DNA of 64,000 nucleotides from Eikenella halliae (GCF_001648475.1 NZ_LXSQ01000021.1:1-64000); one strand, 5' to 3'; shown: positions 31,629 to 40,052, numbered from the stretch's first letter. Notes: a model not told the origin generated them from the letters alone. Made by a program: numbers and translations.

Positions 31629-32073
31629 ATGATTGCTATGACTAAAAGAATAATCTTTGCATGCAGCATATTAACTTTATTTTTATTTGTTTATTTTCTT
31701 TTTGGCTATGAAGAAAATAGATGAAGCAAAGTTGCAAGACTTTCATGATGGCCATATCAAACTTAATGAAATAACAAACTTCAAATGGGATTATGCTGAT
31801 TTATATGTGCATAATGTCGATTTTCAGAAAATAGTTTTCTATAAAAATAATCATGTTGTTTTTTCAGAAACGGTTCAGTTGGATAAATATGGCGATTTAG
31901 TATCTCAGTATTTGTTTACTGATGAACGTGATAGTGTGTTGTACTATAAATGTAGTTTTGAGAGTGGGAAGTTGCAATTTGTCGGGAAGGAGAAATTGGA
32001 ATTATCCGGTGGTTTTCTTTATTTTTATAAGCCGATTGGTTGTGTTCCTAACCAAGTTAATCCATTAAAGTAG
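31629..32073 (+). pseudogene. AT-rich gene split by a one-base insertion in an A-run (membrane-anchored protein of unknown function)
   Basis: A first frame starting at 31629 encodes MIAMTKRIIFACSILTLFLF and continues through VYFLFGYEENR to a TGA at 31722, a typical N-terminal membrane anchor. The second frame, offset by +1, runs from about 31708 (KKIDEAKLQDFHDG) to a TAA at 32071. Removing one A from AAAA at 31714-31717 joins them as ...FGYEEIDEAKLQ..., a ~147-residue protein. The DNA is much more AT-rich than its surroundings. Either a recent frameshift, a slippage-controlled gene or a sequencing error. No family recognised. Confidence 0.65.
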
Positions 32074-32098
32074 GCTGGTAGGAGAACTTGTTATGAAA

Positions 32099-32125
32099 GG
32101 GCTACCTGAATTTTTCAGGTAGCCT
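32099..32125. terminator. Uptake-sequence hairpin after the AT-rich gene
   Basis: GGGCTACCTGAA (32099-32110) and TTCAGGTAGCCT (32114-32125), three-base loop. Confidence 0.65.
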
Positions 32126-32137
32126 TTACTGCGTTTA

Positions 32138-32175
32138 AGGCTACCTGAAAGTTCCATCTGGTTTTCAGGTAGCCT
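32138..32175. repeat. Inverted uptake-sequence pair
   Basis: AGGCTACCTGAA (32138-32149) and complement (32164-32175). Confidence 0.75.
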
Positions 32176-32217
32176 GCAAAAACGGGCAAACTGCTGTTTG
32201 GAAGCGGTTTGCCCGTT
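32176..32217 (-). terminator. Intrinsic terminator of the ChuY-like gene
   Basis: AACGGGCAAAC (32181-32191) and GTTTGCCCGTT (32207-32217) form an 11-bp stem; the minus-strand reading ends in T-run. It is 18 bases past the stop. Confidence 0.8.
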
Positions 32218-32234
32218 GGTTTTAGTCGGACGGT

Positions 32235-32873
32235 TTAAGTGGCGCTCCCGGAAGTGACCGAATACGCTTTTCCTTCATGCCCGGCTTCGCCGATGATTTG
32301 GCGCACGGCGGCGGCGAGGGCGGTGCGGGTCATGTATTGGCGGGGGATGGCGGGGAGCTGTTCGTGCAGCTGGTAGGCGGTGTCGTCGCCGTCGGCGAGG
32401 CCGCAGGGGCGCAGGATGGTCCAGGCAAGGGGGCTTTGGCGCAGGGCGTTTTCGGCTTCGGTTTTGGCGGCCACGGCTTCGCCCAGGGCTTGTTTGAACA
32501 TATCGCTCATCAGGGGGTATTGTTCGCCGCAGCCCATGCTGGTGACGAGGATGAAGTGGGCTTCGGGGGCGTGCTGTTCGAGGGCGCGGATGATGTGGAG
32601 GTTGCCGGTGGCGTCGCTGCGGATGCCTTGTTCGTTTTTGCCGCCGACAAAGCTGACGACGGTGTCGGGCCGGTATTGCTGCACGGCTTGGGCGACGGCT
32701 TCTGCGTCAAGTGCGTCGGCAACGGTGGTGCGGATGTGCTGGTTGGCGAAAAATTCGTCGGATTGTTGTTCGGGCAGCCTTAATGCGGCGACGGCGGTTT
32801 CGCGTTCGAGACGGTCTAATTGGTGGATGAGTTGGCGGCCACTGGGGCCGTTGGCGCCGAATATCATCAGCAT
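32235..32873 (-). CDS. NAD(P)-binding reductase, probable ChuY-like anaerobilin reductase
   Basis: 212 residues. Rossmann fold of the NmrA/biliverdin-reductase-B type: MLMIFGANGPSGRQLI with a Gly-rich nucleotide loop, PDTVVSFVGG, FILVTSMGCGEQ, and AWTILRPCGLADG. It lies directly downstream of the HutW-HutX gene on the same strand. In enterobacteria the chuW-chuX-chuY set degrades haem without oxygen: ChuW opens the ring, ChuX binds haem, and ChuY reduces the product anaerobilin. Fold plus context make this the likely ChuY equivalent; the sequence alone supports only an NAD(P)-binding oxidoreductase. Confidence 0.7.
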   Translation of the reverse strand: MLMIFGANGPSGRQLIHQLDRLERETAVAALRLPEQQSDEFFANQHIRTTVADALDAEAVAQAVQQYRPDTVVSFVGGKNEQGIRSDATGNLHIIRALEQHAPEAHFILVTSMGCGEQYPLMSDMFKQALGEAVAAKTEAENALRQSPLAWTILRPCGLADGDDTAYQLHEQLPAIPRQYMTRTALAAAVRQIIGEAGHEGKAYSVTSGSAT

Positions 32874-33187
32874 GGGGGTGCTCCTGTTTGGGGGTTGAAG
32901 GGGTGCAGGCTGCTTTTTGGGGTTTCAGGTAGCCTTTAAGCGGTGTTTTCAGGGTTCAGTTTTAAACGAGGTTTCGGTTGAGCGGTTTTGCCCTCTCCCT
33001 AACCCTCTCCCACGGGAGAGGGGATTGGGCTGCTGTTGTGCGGACGGTGGCTGCTTTACCGTTGCTGGCGTATTCCGAAGCTGTGTTGGCCAAATGTGCA
33101 GGCTGCTTTTGGGGTTTCAGGCAGCCTGCACTTTGATGATTCTGGGTGCAGGCTGCTTTCAGGTAGCCTTGAATGCTGGGCGCGGGT
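32874..33187. other. Intergenic region with a mosaic of uptake-sequence dialects
   Basis: 314 bases. Standard copies at 32924-32935 and 33158-33169 alternate with TGCAGGCTGCTT at 32904-32915, 33097-33108 and 33147-33158 and TTCAGGCAGCCT at 33116-33127, forms that resemble Kingella- and Simonsiella-type dialects. A CCCTCTCCCTAACCCTCTCCC-like repeat with GGGAGAGGGG follows at about 32991-33024. No gene. Confidence 0.7.
32991..33024. repeat. CCCTCTCCCTAACCC / GGGAGAGGGG inverted repeat
   Basis: Short inverted repeat of a type found scattered in many bacterial genomes, possibly acting as a hairpin. Single copy here. Confidence 0.55.
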
Positions 33188-35020
33188 TTAGGCGAACAGG
33201 GCGCGCATGGCTTGGATTTGGTTTTGTTTGAGTTCGCCCGCTTCGTCGCGGCCGACGAAGATTTTGAACATGGCGCCGCCGTTGCGGTTGACGAAGTTGA
33301 GCGACACGGTGTCTTTGCCCATGAAGGGGCGTTCGATCAGATAGATGGCGGCGCAGTTTTCGTAGTAGATGTGGCCGTGGATGCCGCCTTCTTCGGCGTG
33401 TTCGAAGTTGTAGAAGCCGCGGCCGACTTTGCCGTTGGGGATTTTGCCGGTGACTTCGGCGATCACGTCGGGAGTGTGGGCGATGAAGGTGACGGCTTCG
33501 TTCCAGCCGGCCAGCGCCTGCATGATTTCGACAAAGCGGCTGCCTTCGGTTTTTTTGATGAGTTGGGCGGGCAGGCAGTTAATCACGTCTTCAAAGCTGC
33601 ATTGGTGTTGCCCGGCAAGCATTTCGAGGATTTGGCCGGGGTTTTCGGCCAGTGAGTTGCGCAATACGGTTTGTTGTTCGCTGGAGAGTTTTTGCATTGT
33701 GTTTTCCTTTTCATCAGGTGGGAGGGACATCATGAGTTTGCGGGTGAGGGTGGGCGACCAATAGCGGCCGCTGGTGTTGAGGATGGCTTGGCCGTCCTCG
33801 TGAATGGTTAGCAGATCGGCTTGCTGCCATTGGCGCAGCAGGGTTTGCGCTTCGGCGTTGTCGGCAAACAGGGCGGTGTCGATGCGGCCGAGTTCGATGT
33901 CGTGCTGCACTTGGCCGAGCAGGGTTTTGTGTTGGCCGTGGCGGCTCATGAAGGAGAGGGCTTTTTGGCCTTTTGGATTTTTCAGGTAGCCTGCCAAATC
34001 GCTCTGCACTTGGTAGCTGAAGCCGCCGAAGTTGCCGCCTGCGCCGGAACCGAAGGCGAGGCAGGGCATATTGGATTTGATGAGGGTGTTGTAACGGTTG
34101 CGCTCGCCGCGGCCGGGGTAGGCGAAATGGTTGTTGCTGACTTGCTGCCAGCCGAGCCGTGTGAGTTCGCGCACGGCGTAGGCGTAGTGTTGGGATTGCA
34201 CGTCGAAGCCGAGCGGCGGCGGGAATGCGCCTTTTTCAATCATGCGGTTGATGGGCAGGAAAGGGTAGCAGTTGAAGGCGTAGGTGTCGAGGCCGGACAG
34301 GGGCAGGCCGGCGGCGCATTCGATGTCATGCGCCCAAATGTCGTCGGTTTGGCCGGGCAGTCCGAAAATCAGGTCGGCCACAATCACAGCATCGAGGCCG
34401 CACAGTTCTTTCAGGTAGCCATAGGCTTCTTCACCGCTGTGTTTGCGCCCGAGGCGGCGGCGGATGGCGGTGTTGAAGGTTTGGATGCCGATGGAAATGC
34501 GGTTCACGCCGGCTTCGACGGCGGCGCGGGCTTTGTCGAGCCCGAAATGGCTCATGCGGCCTTCGAGGGTGAATTCGCAGTCGTCGGCCAGCGGCAGGTA
34601 TTGGTAGCAGGCGCGGATGAGACGCACCAAGTCGGGCGTATCCAGCGCGGTGGGCGTGCCGCCGCCGAAATACACGGCTTGGATTTTGCCGCTGCCGGTG
34701 CGTTGTTCGGCTTCGGTGGCTAGCTCTTCAATCACTTTGTCCACATACGTGCCGCCGTGCTCTTCTTTCCAAGCGTTGCGGTAAAAACCGCAGAACACGC
34801 AGTGGTTGGCGCAGAAGGGGATGTGGAGGTAGGCCAGGCCGTCGGTGTCGAGCGAACGGGCGATTTGGCTTTGCCACAGTTTCTGCCATTGCGGCATCGG
34901 CACGGGCACGCCGCCCCAAATCGGCATCAACGCCTGCCTTTCGGGAAAGGCTTGCGGCGCGGCTTCTTTCGACGGCCAGCGGATGGTTTGGATGGCGGAT
35001 GGGGAGGCGGTGGCGGACAT
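33188..35020 (-). CDS. Fused haem-degrading radical SAM protein HutW (ChuW-like) and haem carrier HutX
   Basis: 610 residues. Residues 1-441 are a HutW/ChuW-type radical SAM enzyme related to HemN: the cluster motif is CANHCVFC (Cys70, Cys74, Cys77), with YFGGGTPTAL, NRISIGIQTFN and DLIFGLPGQTDDIW. Residues 442-610 are a HutX-type haem-binding protein (SLAENPGQILEMLAGQHQCS, IIYENCAAIYLIERPFMGKDT-like region). Elsewhere these are two proteins. Here the frame is continuous, but the HutX Met at 33697 keeps its own AAGGA ribosome-binding site, and a TGATGA lies out of frame just before it. Probable role: iron release from haem without oxygen. The ChuY-like gene follows. Confidence 0.85.
   Translation of the reverse strand: MSATASPSAIQTIRWPSKEAAPQAFPERQALMPIWGGVPVPMPQWQKLWQSQIARSLDTDGLAYLHIPFCANHCVFCGFYRNAWKEEHGGTYVDKVIEELATEAEQRTGSGKIQAVYFGGGTPTALDTPDLVRLIRACYQYLPLADDCEFTLEGRMSHFGLDKARAAVEAGVNRISIGIQTFNTAIRRRLGRKHSGEEAYGYLKELCGLDAVIVADLIFGLPGQTDDIWAHDIECAAGLPLSGLDTYAFNCYPFLPINRMIEKGAFPPPLGFDVQSQHYAYAVRELTRLGWQQVSNNHFAYPGRGERNRYNTLIKSNMPCLAFGSGAGGNFGGFSYQVQSDLAGYLKNPKGQKALSFMSRHGQHKTLLGQVQHDIELGRIDTALFADNAEAQTLLRQWQQADLLTIHEDGQAILNTSGRYWSPTLTRKLMMSLPPDEKENTMQKLSSEQQTVLRNSLAENPGQILEMLAGQHQCSFEDVINCLPAQLIKKTEGSRFVEIMQALAGWNEAVTFIAHTPDVIAEVTGKIPNGKVGRGFYNFEHAEEGGIHGHIYYENCAAIYLIERPFMGKDTVSLNFVNRNGGAMFKIFVGRDEAGELKQNQIQAMRALFA
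33695..33715 (-). promoter_or_regulatory. Internal ribosome-binding site and start for HutX inside the fusion
   Basis: On the minus strand GATGAAAAGGAAAACACA precedes ATG (33697-33695). AAGGA is about 8 bases from the ATG, so a separate HutX of 169 residues may also be made. Confidence 0.55.
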
Positions 35021-35155
35021 AGGGTTTATAGTTAGATGCTAAACAAAATAAGAATTAATTTTACTACATGGAAGGGTGTTACTGAAATAGCAGAACAGGG
35101 GCATTTTGCCTGATATTATTTTATTATTTTATTTTTATGGGAATTTTATGAATGA

Positions 35156-35199
35156 AGGCTACCTGAAAAAACCACATTGATGGTTTCAGGTAGCCTTTG
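35156..35199. terminator. Uptake-sequence hairpin between hutWX and fadD
   Basis: AGGCTACCTGAA (35156-35167) and complement (35185-35196), extended by AACCA/TGGTT bases, in a 287-base AT-rich gap. No convincing Fur box was found for the haem gene in this gap. Confidence 0.65.
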
Positions 35200-35250
35200 T
35201 TATGCCGGGCAAGATTACCGAGGCTTAATTTTGCTTTACGCCAGTTTACG

Positions 35251-35285
35251 AAAAAATAGGCAGCCGGTATATACCGGGCTGCCCA
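35251..35285 (-). terminator. Intrinsic terminator of fadD
   Basis: GGCAGCC-GGTATATACC-GGGCTGCC forms a long near-perfect stem; the minus-strand reading is followed by TATTTTTTC. It is 23 bases past the fadD stop. Confidence 0.85.
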
Positions 35286-35307
35286 TGTTTGGCTTTTCTG
35301 CCAGCGG

Positions 35308-36972
35308 CTATTTTTCTTCCCGCAGCTCGCGGCGCAGGATTTTGCCCACGTTGGATTTTGGCAGCTCTTCGCGGAACTGGATGTCTTTCGGCACTTTATA
35401 AGCAGTGAGCTGGGTGCGGCAGAAGGCGATGAGTTCTTCTCGGGTAAGCGCCGGGTCTTTTTTCACCACGAACAGGCGCAGGGCTTCGCCGGTTTTGTTG
35501 CTGGGCACGCCGATGCAGGCGGCTTCCAGCACCATCGGGTGTTTCGTTACCACGTCTTCCACTTCGTTCGGATACACATTGAAGCCGGACACCACAATCA
35601 TGTCTTTTTTGCGGTCCACCAGTTTAATGAAGCCTTTTTCGTCCATTTTCACCATGTCGCCGGTGGCGAGGAAGCCGCGCTCGTCTATCACGGCGGCGGT
35701 TTCTTCGGGGTGCTGCCAGTAGCCCTGCATGATTTGCGGCCCTTTGACGCACAATTCGCCGATTTCGCCCGGCGGCACTTCTTTGCCTTCGGTGTCGCGG
35801 ATTTCCACCACGGTGTTGGACACGGGCAGGCCGATGGTGCCGTTGTATTCGCTGATGTTCAGCGGGTTGGCGCACACGCCGGGGCTGGCTTCGGTGAGGC
35901 CGTACACTTCAACAATCGGCTGGCCGGTGAGCGCTTTCCATTGTTTGGCCACGTTTTCCTGTACCGCCATGCCGCCGCCCAGGCACAGCTTCCAGCTGGA
36001 GAAGTCTATGCTTTGGAAGTCGGGGTGGTTGATCAGGGCGTTGAACAGGGTGTTGACGGCAGGCAGCACGCTCACGCGGTATTTTTTCAGCTCTTTAATG
36101 AAAAAGTTAATATCGCGCGGGTTGGTGATGAGCAGGTTTTGCGCACCGATACGGGTGAAGATCATCAGGTTTACTGTGAGCGCGAACACGTGGTACATCG
36201 GCAGCGCGGTTACCACCAATTCGCCTTCGATGGTGAGGTTGGATTGAATCCACTCTTCGGCCTGCAGCATATTGGCGCAGATGTTGCCGTGCGTGAGCAT
36301 CGCGCCTTTGGATACGCCGGTGGTACCGCCGGTGTATTGCAGGAAGGCGGTGTCTTCCAGCGTAACCGGCACGGAGCGGAAGGCGTGCGCGGCGCCTTGT
36401 TTGAGCGCGTGGTTGAAGCGCACGAAATGGGGCAGCTCATAAGGCGGCACCATTTTTTTCACATGGCGCACAATCAGGTTCATCAGGCCGCCTTTGAAGA
36501 AGCCGAGCAAATCGCCCACCGAGGCGAGGATGATGTGTTTCACATCGGTTTCGGCCACCACTTCGGCCAGCGTGTGGGCGAAGTTTTCCAACACCAGGAT
36601 GGCGGTGGCGCCGCTGTCTTTCAGCTGGTGTTGCAATTCGCGCGGGGTGTAGAGCGGGTTTACGTTCACCACGATGCCGCCGGCCTGCAAAATGCCGAAT
36701 ACGGCCACGGGGTATTGCAGCAGGTTGGGCAGCATCACGGCCACGCGCGCGCCTTTTTCCAGCTTGAGCACGTTTTGCAGATAGGAGGCGAACTGCTCGG
36801 CCAGGCGCGCGGTTTGGGCATAGGTTTGCACCTTGCCGAAGTTGGTGAAGCCGGAGCGCTTGCCGTAGAGGTAGGCGGTTTCGCGGAAGACTTCGCAGAT
36901 TGAGCCGTAGCGGCGCACGTCGATTTCGGGGCGTACGCCTTCCTGATAGCTTTGCAGCCAGATTTTTTCCAA
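35308..36972 (-). CDS. fadD: Long-chain acyl-CoA synthetase
   Basis: 554 residues. Activates fatty acids to acyl-CoA through an acyl-adenylate. The P-loop-like motif YTGGTTGVSKGAMLTH, the VEVYGLTEASPGVCANP segment, the adenylate-binding GFLATGDM and the FACS signature DMIVVSGFNVYPNEVEDVV are in the right order, with the C-terminal catalytic Lys in LPKSNVGKILRR. The start is TTG, supported by AGGAGA at correct spacing and by the N-terminus EKIWLQSYQEGV. Substrate chain length is not visible. Neisseriaceae lack a full beta-oxidation set as a rule, so salvage into phospholipids is likely. Confidence 0.95.
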   Translation of the reverse strand: MEKIWLQSYQEGVRPEIDVRRYGSICEVFRETAYLYGKRSGFTNFGKVQTYAQTARLAEQFASYLQNVLKLEKGARVAVMLPNLLQYPVAVFGILQAGGIVVNVNPLYTPRELQHQLKDSGATAILVLENFAHTLAEVVAETDVKHIILASVGDLLGFFKGGLMNLIVRHVKKMVPPYELPHFVRFNHALKQGAAHAFRSVPVTLEDTAFLQYTGGTTGVSKGAMLTHGNICANMLQAEEWIQSNLTIEGELVVTALPMYHVFALTVNLMIFTRIGAQNLLITNPRDINFFIKELKKYRVSVLPAVNTLFNALINHPDFQSIDFSSWKLCLGGGMAVQENVAKQWKALTGQPIVEVYGLTEASPGVCANPLNISEYNGTIGLPVSNTVVEIRDTEGKEVPPGEIGELCVKGPQIMQGYWQHPEETAAVIDERGFLATGDMVKMDEKGFIKLVDRKKDMIVVSGFNVYPNEVEDVVTKHPMVLEAACIGVPSNKTGEALRLFVVKKDPALTREELIAFCRTQLTAYKVPKDIQFREELPKSNVGKILRRELREEK

Positions 36973-36988
36973 TTTGGTCTCCTGACAG

Positions 36989-37046
36989 GGGCTACCTGAA
37001 AATTCAGCTTGGCAGCAATTTGTCGCGCCGTGCTTTCAGGTAGCCT
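36989..37046. terminator. Uptake-sequence pair between fadD and mnmA
   Basis: GGGCTACCTGAA (36989-37000) and TTCAGGTAGCCT (37035-37046), long loop; probably ends the mnmA transcript. Confidence 0.55.
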
Positions 37047-37088
37047 TTAAGGTTTGTGTTGCTGGGTTTTATGTTTGGTTTAAAGGAG

Positions 37089-38195
37089 TTAAACGCCTGC
37101 GCCGGCTTGGTCGATAATGCCGCCGCCCAGGCAGATGTCGCCATCATACAGCACGGCGGATTGGCCGGGGGTAACCGCCCATTGCGGGGTGTCGAATACC
37201 AGCTCGGCGGAATCATCGCCTAAATAGCGCAGTTGGCAGGGCGCATCGGCCATGCGGTAGCGGGTTTTGCAGGTGTAGCGGCCTTCGGGTGGGCGGCTGC
37301 CGTGTGCTTCGCCGGGGTGTTCAGGTAGCGTCCAGCTTAATTGGCTCATGGTGAGGCTACCTGAAAATAACAGCGGGTGTTGGTGGCCTTGCACCACGAT
37401 TAAACGGTTGGCGGCCAAATCTTTGCCCGCCACAAACCACGGCTCGCCTGCGCCGCCGATGCCTAAGCCTTTGCGCTGGCCGAGGGTGTAGAACATCAGG
37501 CCGACGTGCTTGCCCACGACTTTGCCTTCGGGCGTCACCATATCGCCTTCGCGGGTGGGCAGGTATTTTTGCAGAAATTCGCGGAAGGGACGTTCGCCGA
37601 TGAAGCAGATGCCGGTGCTGTCTTTTTTGGCGGCGGTGGGCAGGCCGGTTTCGGCGGCGATGCGGCGCACTTCGGGTTTTTCCAAGTGGCCGAGCGGGAA
37701 GAGGGCGCGCTCGAGCTGATGGGGCTGGAGGCGGTAGAGGAAATAGCTTTGGTCTTTGTTGGCGTCCAGGCCTTTGAGCAGATAATGCTTGCCGCCGCGC
37801 ACTTCTTTGCGGGCGTAGTGGCCGGTGGCGATGGCTTCGGCGCCTTGCTCGACGGCATAATCCAAAAAGCATTTGAATTTGATTTCGGCGTTGCACAGCA
37901 CGTCGGGGTTTGGGGTGCGGCCGGCTTGGTATTCCTGCAGAAAGTAGGCGAATACTTTGTCTTTGTATTGGGCGGCGAAATTAACGATGTCGATGTCGAT
38001 GCCGATGATGTCGGCCACGGCGATGGCATCGAAGGAATCCTGCTTGATGCTGCAGTATTCGTCGTTGTCGTCGTCTTCCCAGTTTTGCATGAACACGCCG
38101 CGCACTTGGTGCCCCTGCTGCTTGAGCAGGTGGGCGGTTACGGAGGAATCGACGCCGCCGGACAGGCCGACGATGATGTTTTGCGGGGTGGGCAT
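37089..38195 (-). CDS. mnmA: tRNA-specific 2-thiouridylase
   Basis: 368 residues. Thiolates U34 of Lys, Glu and Gln tRNAs. ATP-binding PP-loop IIVGLSGGVDSSVTAHLL at the N-terminus, VLCNAEIKFKCFLDYA with the first catalytic Cys, ATGHYARK, and the second Cys in DSTGICFIGERPF; C-terminal beta-barrel with PGQSAVLYDGDICLGGG. An uptake sequence is read in frame as SGSLTM. der lies 53 bases upstream on the same strand. Confidence 0.97.
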   Translation of the reverse strand: MPTPQNIIVGLSGGVDSSVTAHLLKQQGHQVRGVFMQNWEDDDNDEYCSIKQDSFDAIAVADIIGIDIDIVNFAAQYKDKVFAYFLQEYQAGRTPNPDVLCNAEIKFKCFLDYAVEQGAEAIATGHYARKEVRGGKHYLLKGLDANKDQSYFLYRLQPHQLERALFPLGHLEKPEVRRIAAETGLPTAAKKDSTGICFIGERPFREFLQKYLPTREGDMVTPEGKVVGKHVGLMFYTLGQRKGLGIGGAGEPWFVAGKDLAANRLIVVQGHQHPLLFSGSLTMSQLSWTLPEHPGEAHGSRPPEGRYTCKTRYRMADAPCQLRYLGDDSAELVFDTPQWAVTPGQSAVLYDGDICLGGGIIDQAGAGV

Positions 38196-38214
38196 AGTGT
38201 TTGGTTTCTAGGTG

Positions 38215-38245
38215 GGGCTACCTGAAAGTTTTCAGGTAGCCTTTT
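38215..38245 (-). terminator. Uptake-sequence hairpin between mnmA and der
   Basis: GGGCTACCTGAA (38215-38226) and TTCAGGTAGCCT (38231-38242) with a four-base loop, directly after the der stop. Confidence 0.7.
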
Positions 38246-38248
38246 AAT

Positions 38249-39706
38249 TTAAGACTGGCCTTGCCGTTTTTTCACGCTCACTTGGCGTTTTTTGGTTTTG
38301 GCTTTGCTGCGGGCTTTTTCATCGCGTTTGGCGATGCGGTTGCTCAAGGTGGTGCGGCGCAGGGGTTTGTTTTTGGTTTTTTCCGCCGTGTCTTCGTAGG
38401 GGTTGTCGGAAATATTGTATTGGATACGCAGCGGCGTGCCTTGCAGGTTGAAGGCTTTGCGGAAGGTTTGCGTGAGGTAGCGGGTGTAGCTGTCGGCCAC
38501 GTGTTGCAGCGAATTGCCGTGAATCACGATCACGGGCGGGTTCATGCCGCCTTGGTGGGCATAGCGCATTTTCGGGCGCACTAAGCCTGCGCGGGCGGGC
38601 TGCTGGCGTTCGATGGCCGACTGCAGCACGCGGGTGATTTTGGGCGTGGGCATTTTGATGAAGGCCGCGTCGTAGGCCGATTGGATGCTGGCAAACAGGC
38701 CGTCGATGCCGCGCTCTTTCAGGGCGGAAATGAAGTGGAATTTGGCGAAATCGAGGAAGTGCAGCTTGCGATCGATGTCTTTTTTAATCGCGTTGCGCCG
38801 CTCTTCGGAAATGCCGTCCCATTTGTTTACCGCCACCACCAGCGCGCGCCCGGCTTCCAGCGCGAAGCCGGCGATGGTGGCGTCTTGGTCGGCAATGTCT
38901 TGCTGCGCGTCCAGCACCAATACGGCCACGTTGGAGGCTTCTACCGCCTGCATGGCTTTGATTACGGAGAATTTTTCTACCGCTTCTTCCACCTTGCCGC
39001 GGCGGCGCACGCCGGCGGTGTCGATGATGGTGAAGGGTTTGCCGTCGCGTTCAAAGTCGATATGGATGCTGTCGCGCGTGGTGCCGGCCATATCGAAGGC
39101 AATCACGCGCTCTTCGCCCAAAATAGCGTTCACCAGCGTGGATTTGCCCACGTTCGGGCGGCCGATAACGGCGAACACGGGATGTTTGTTTTCTGGCTGC
39201 TCTTCTTCGGCTTCGGGGAAGTTTTCCAACACTTCTTCCATCAGATAATACACGCCGTCGCCGTGTGCGCCGGAAATCACGTGCGGCTCGCCTAAGGCCA
39301 GCTCGTAAAACTCGGCAGCCAGCACGTCGCGGCGGCCGCCCTCGCCCTTGTTTACGGCCAGATACACGGGGCGCGGCGATTGGCGCAGGCGGTCGGCGAT
39401 GATTTTGTCTTGTGGTGTGAGGCCGGTACGCGCGTCCACCAGGAAAATCACGGCATCGGCTTCATCCACGGCCTGCAGGGTTTGCTTGGCCATTTCGTGC
39501 AGGATGCCGCTGTCCACCACGGGTTCGAAGCCACCGGTATCCACCACCAGATAGGGCTTGCTGCCGACTTTGCCGTGGCCGTAGTGGCGGTCGCGCGTGA
39601 GGCCGGGCAGGTCGTGCACCAGCGCGTCTTTGGTGCGCGTGAGGCGGTTGAACAGGGTGGATTTGCCCACATTTGGGCGGCCGACTAGGGCGATGGTGGG
39701 TTTCAT
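38249..39706 (-). CDS. der: Ribosome biogenesis GTPase Der (EngA)
   Basis: 485 residues with two tandem G domains and a C-terminal KH-like domain. G domain 1: ALVGRPNVGKSTLFNRL, DTGGFEP, NKGEG. G domain 2 from about 178: AVIGRPNVGKSTLVNAIL, DTAGVRRRG, VNKWDG. KH-like region HQGGMNPPVIVIHGNSLQ. The extreme C-terminus is lysine- and arginine-rich (KTKKRQVSVKKRQ). Needed for 50S maturation. A Correia-like element and uptake sequences lie upstream. Confidence 0.97.
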   Translation of the reverse strand: MKPTIALVGRPNVGKSTLFNRLTRTKDALVHDLPGLTRDRHYGHGKVGSKPYLVVDTGGFEPVVDSGILHEMAKQTLQAVDEADAVIFLVDARTGLTPQDKIIADRLRQSPRPVYLAVNKGEGGRRDVLAAEFYELALGEPHVISGAHGDGVYYLMEEVLENFPEAEEEQPENKHPVFAVIGRPNVGKSTLVNAILGEERVIAFDMAGTTRDSIHIDFERDGKPFTIIDTAGVRRRGKVEEAVEKFSVIKAMQAVEASNVAVLVLDAQQDIADQDATIAGFALEAGRALVVAVNKWDGISEERRNAIKKDIDRKLHFLDFAKFHFISALKERGIDGLFASIQSAYDAAFIKMPTPKITRVLQSAIERQQPARAGLVRPKMRYAHQGGMNPPVIVIHGNSLQHVADSYTRYLTQTFRKAFNLQGTPLRIQYNISDNPYEDTAEKTKNKPLRRTTLSNRIAKRDEKARSKAKTKKRQVSVKKRQGQS

Positions 39707-39785
39707 AGGGTTTCTTTCTGTATCAGGCTGCCCGAATGCGGGTTCGGGCGGCGAGCAGGTGCGCGGGGCACGGGATGGTTGGTTT

Positions 39786-39891
39786 TATAGTGGATTAAAT
39801 TTAAATCAGGACAAGGCGGCGAGCCGCAGACAGTACAGATAGTACGGCAAGGCGAGGCAACGCTGTACTGGTTTAAATTTAATTCACTATA
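39786..39891 (-). mobile_element. Correia-like element 7 (106 bp)
   Basis: TATAGTGGATTAAATTTAAATC left end and GTTTAAATTTAATTCACTATA-type right end; the TTTAAATTTAA subtype, reverse orientation, 80 bases upstream of der. Confidence 0.9.
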
Positions 39892-39909
39892 ATTTTGCTG
39901 AGGCCGGGT

Positions 39910-39949
39910 TTCAGGTAGCCTGAGTGTGCGGGAGGAGAGGCTACCTGAA
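39910..39949. repeat. Inverted uptake-sequence pair
   Basis: TTCAGGTAGCCT (39910-39921) and AGGCTACCTGAA (39938-39949). Confidence 0.75.
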
Positions 39950-40052
39950 AAAGCTCAGGCGGGATTATAGCGTGTTGTGAATGGTTTGGCTTGGGGGGAT
40001 GGCTCGGATGGATGGGGAGGCGGTGGTTTTAGTTTACGGTGGGGCTAATGTT

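Noticed and set aside
35040..35150. Fur box upstream of the HutW-HutX gene
   Set aside because: The region is AT-rich, but no stretch matched the 19-base consensus well enough to report as a site.
35539..36903. Plus-strand open frame of 454 codons
   Set aside because: Antisense shadow of fadD; His- and Gly-rich product typical of reverse frames in GC-rich genes.
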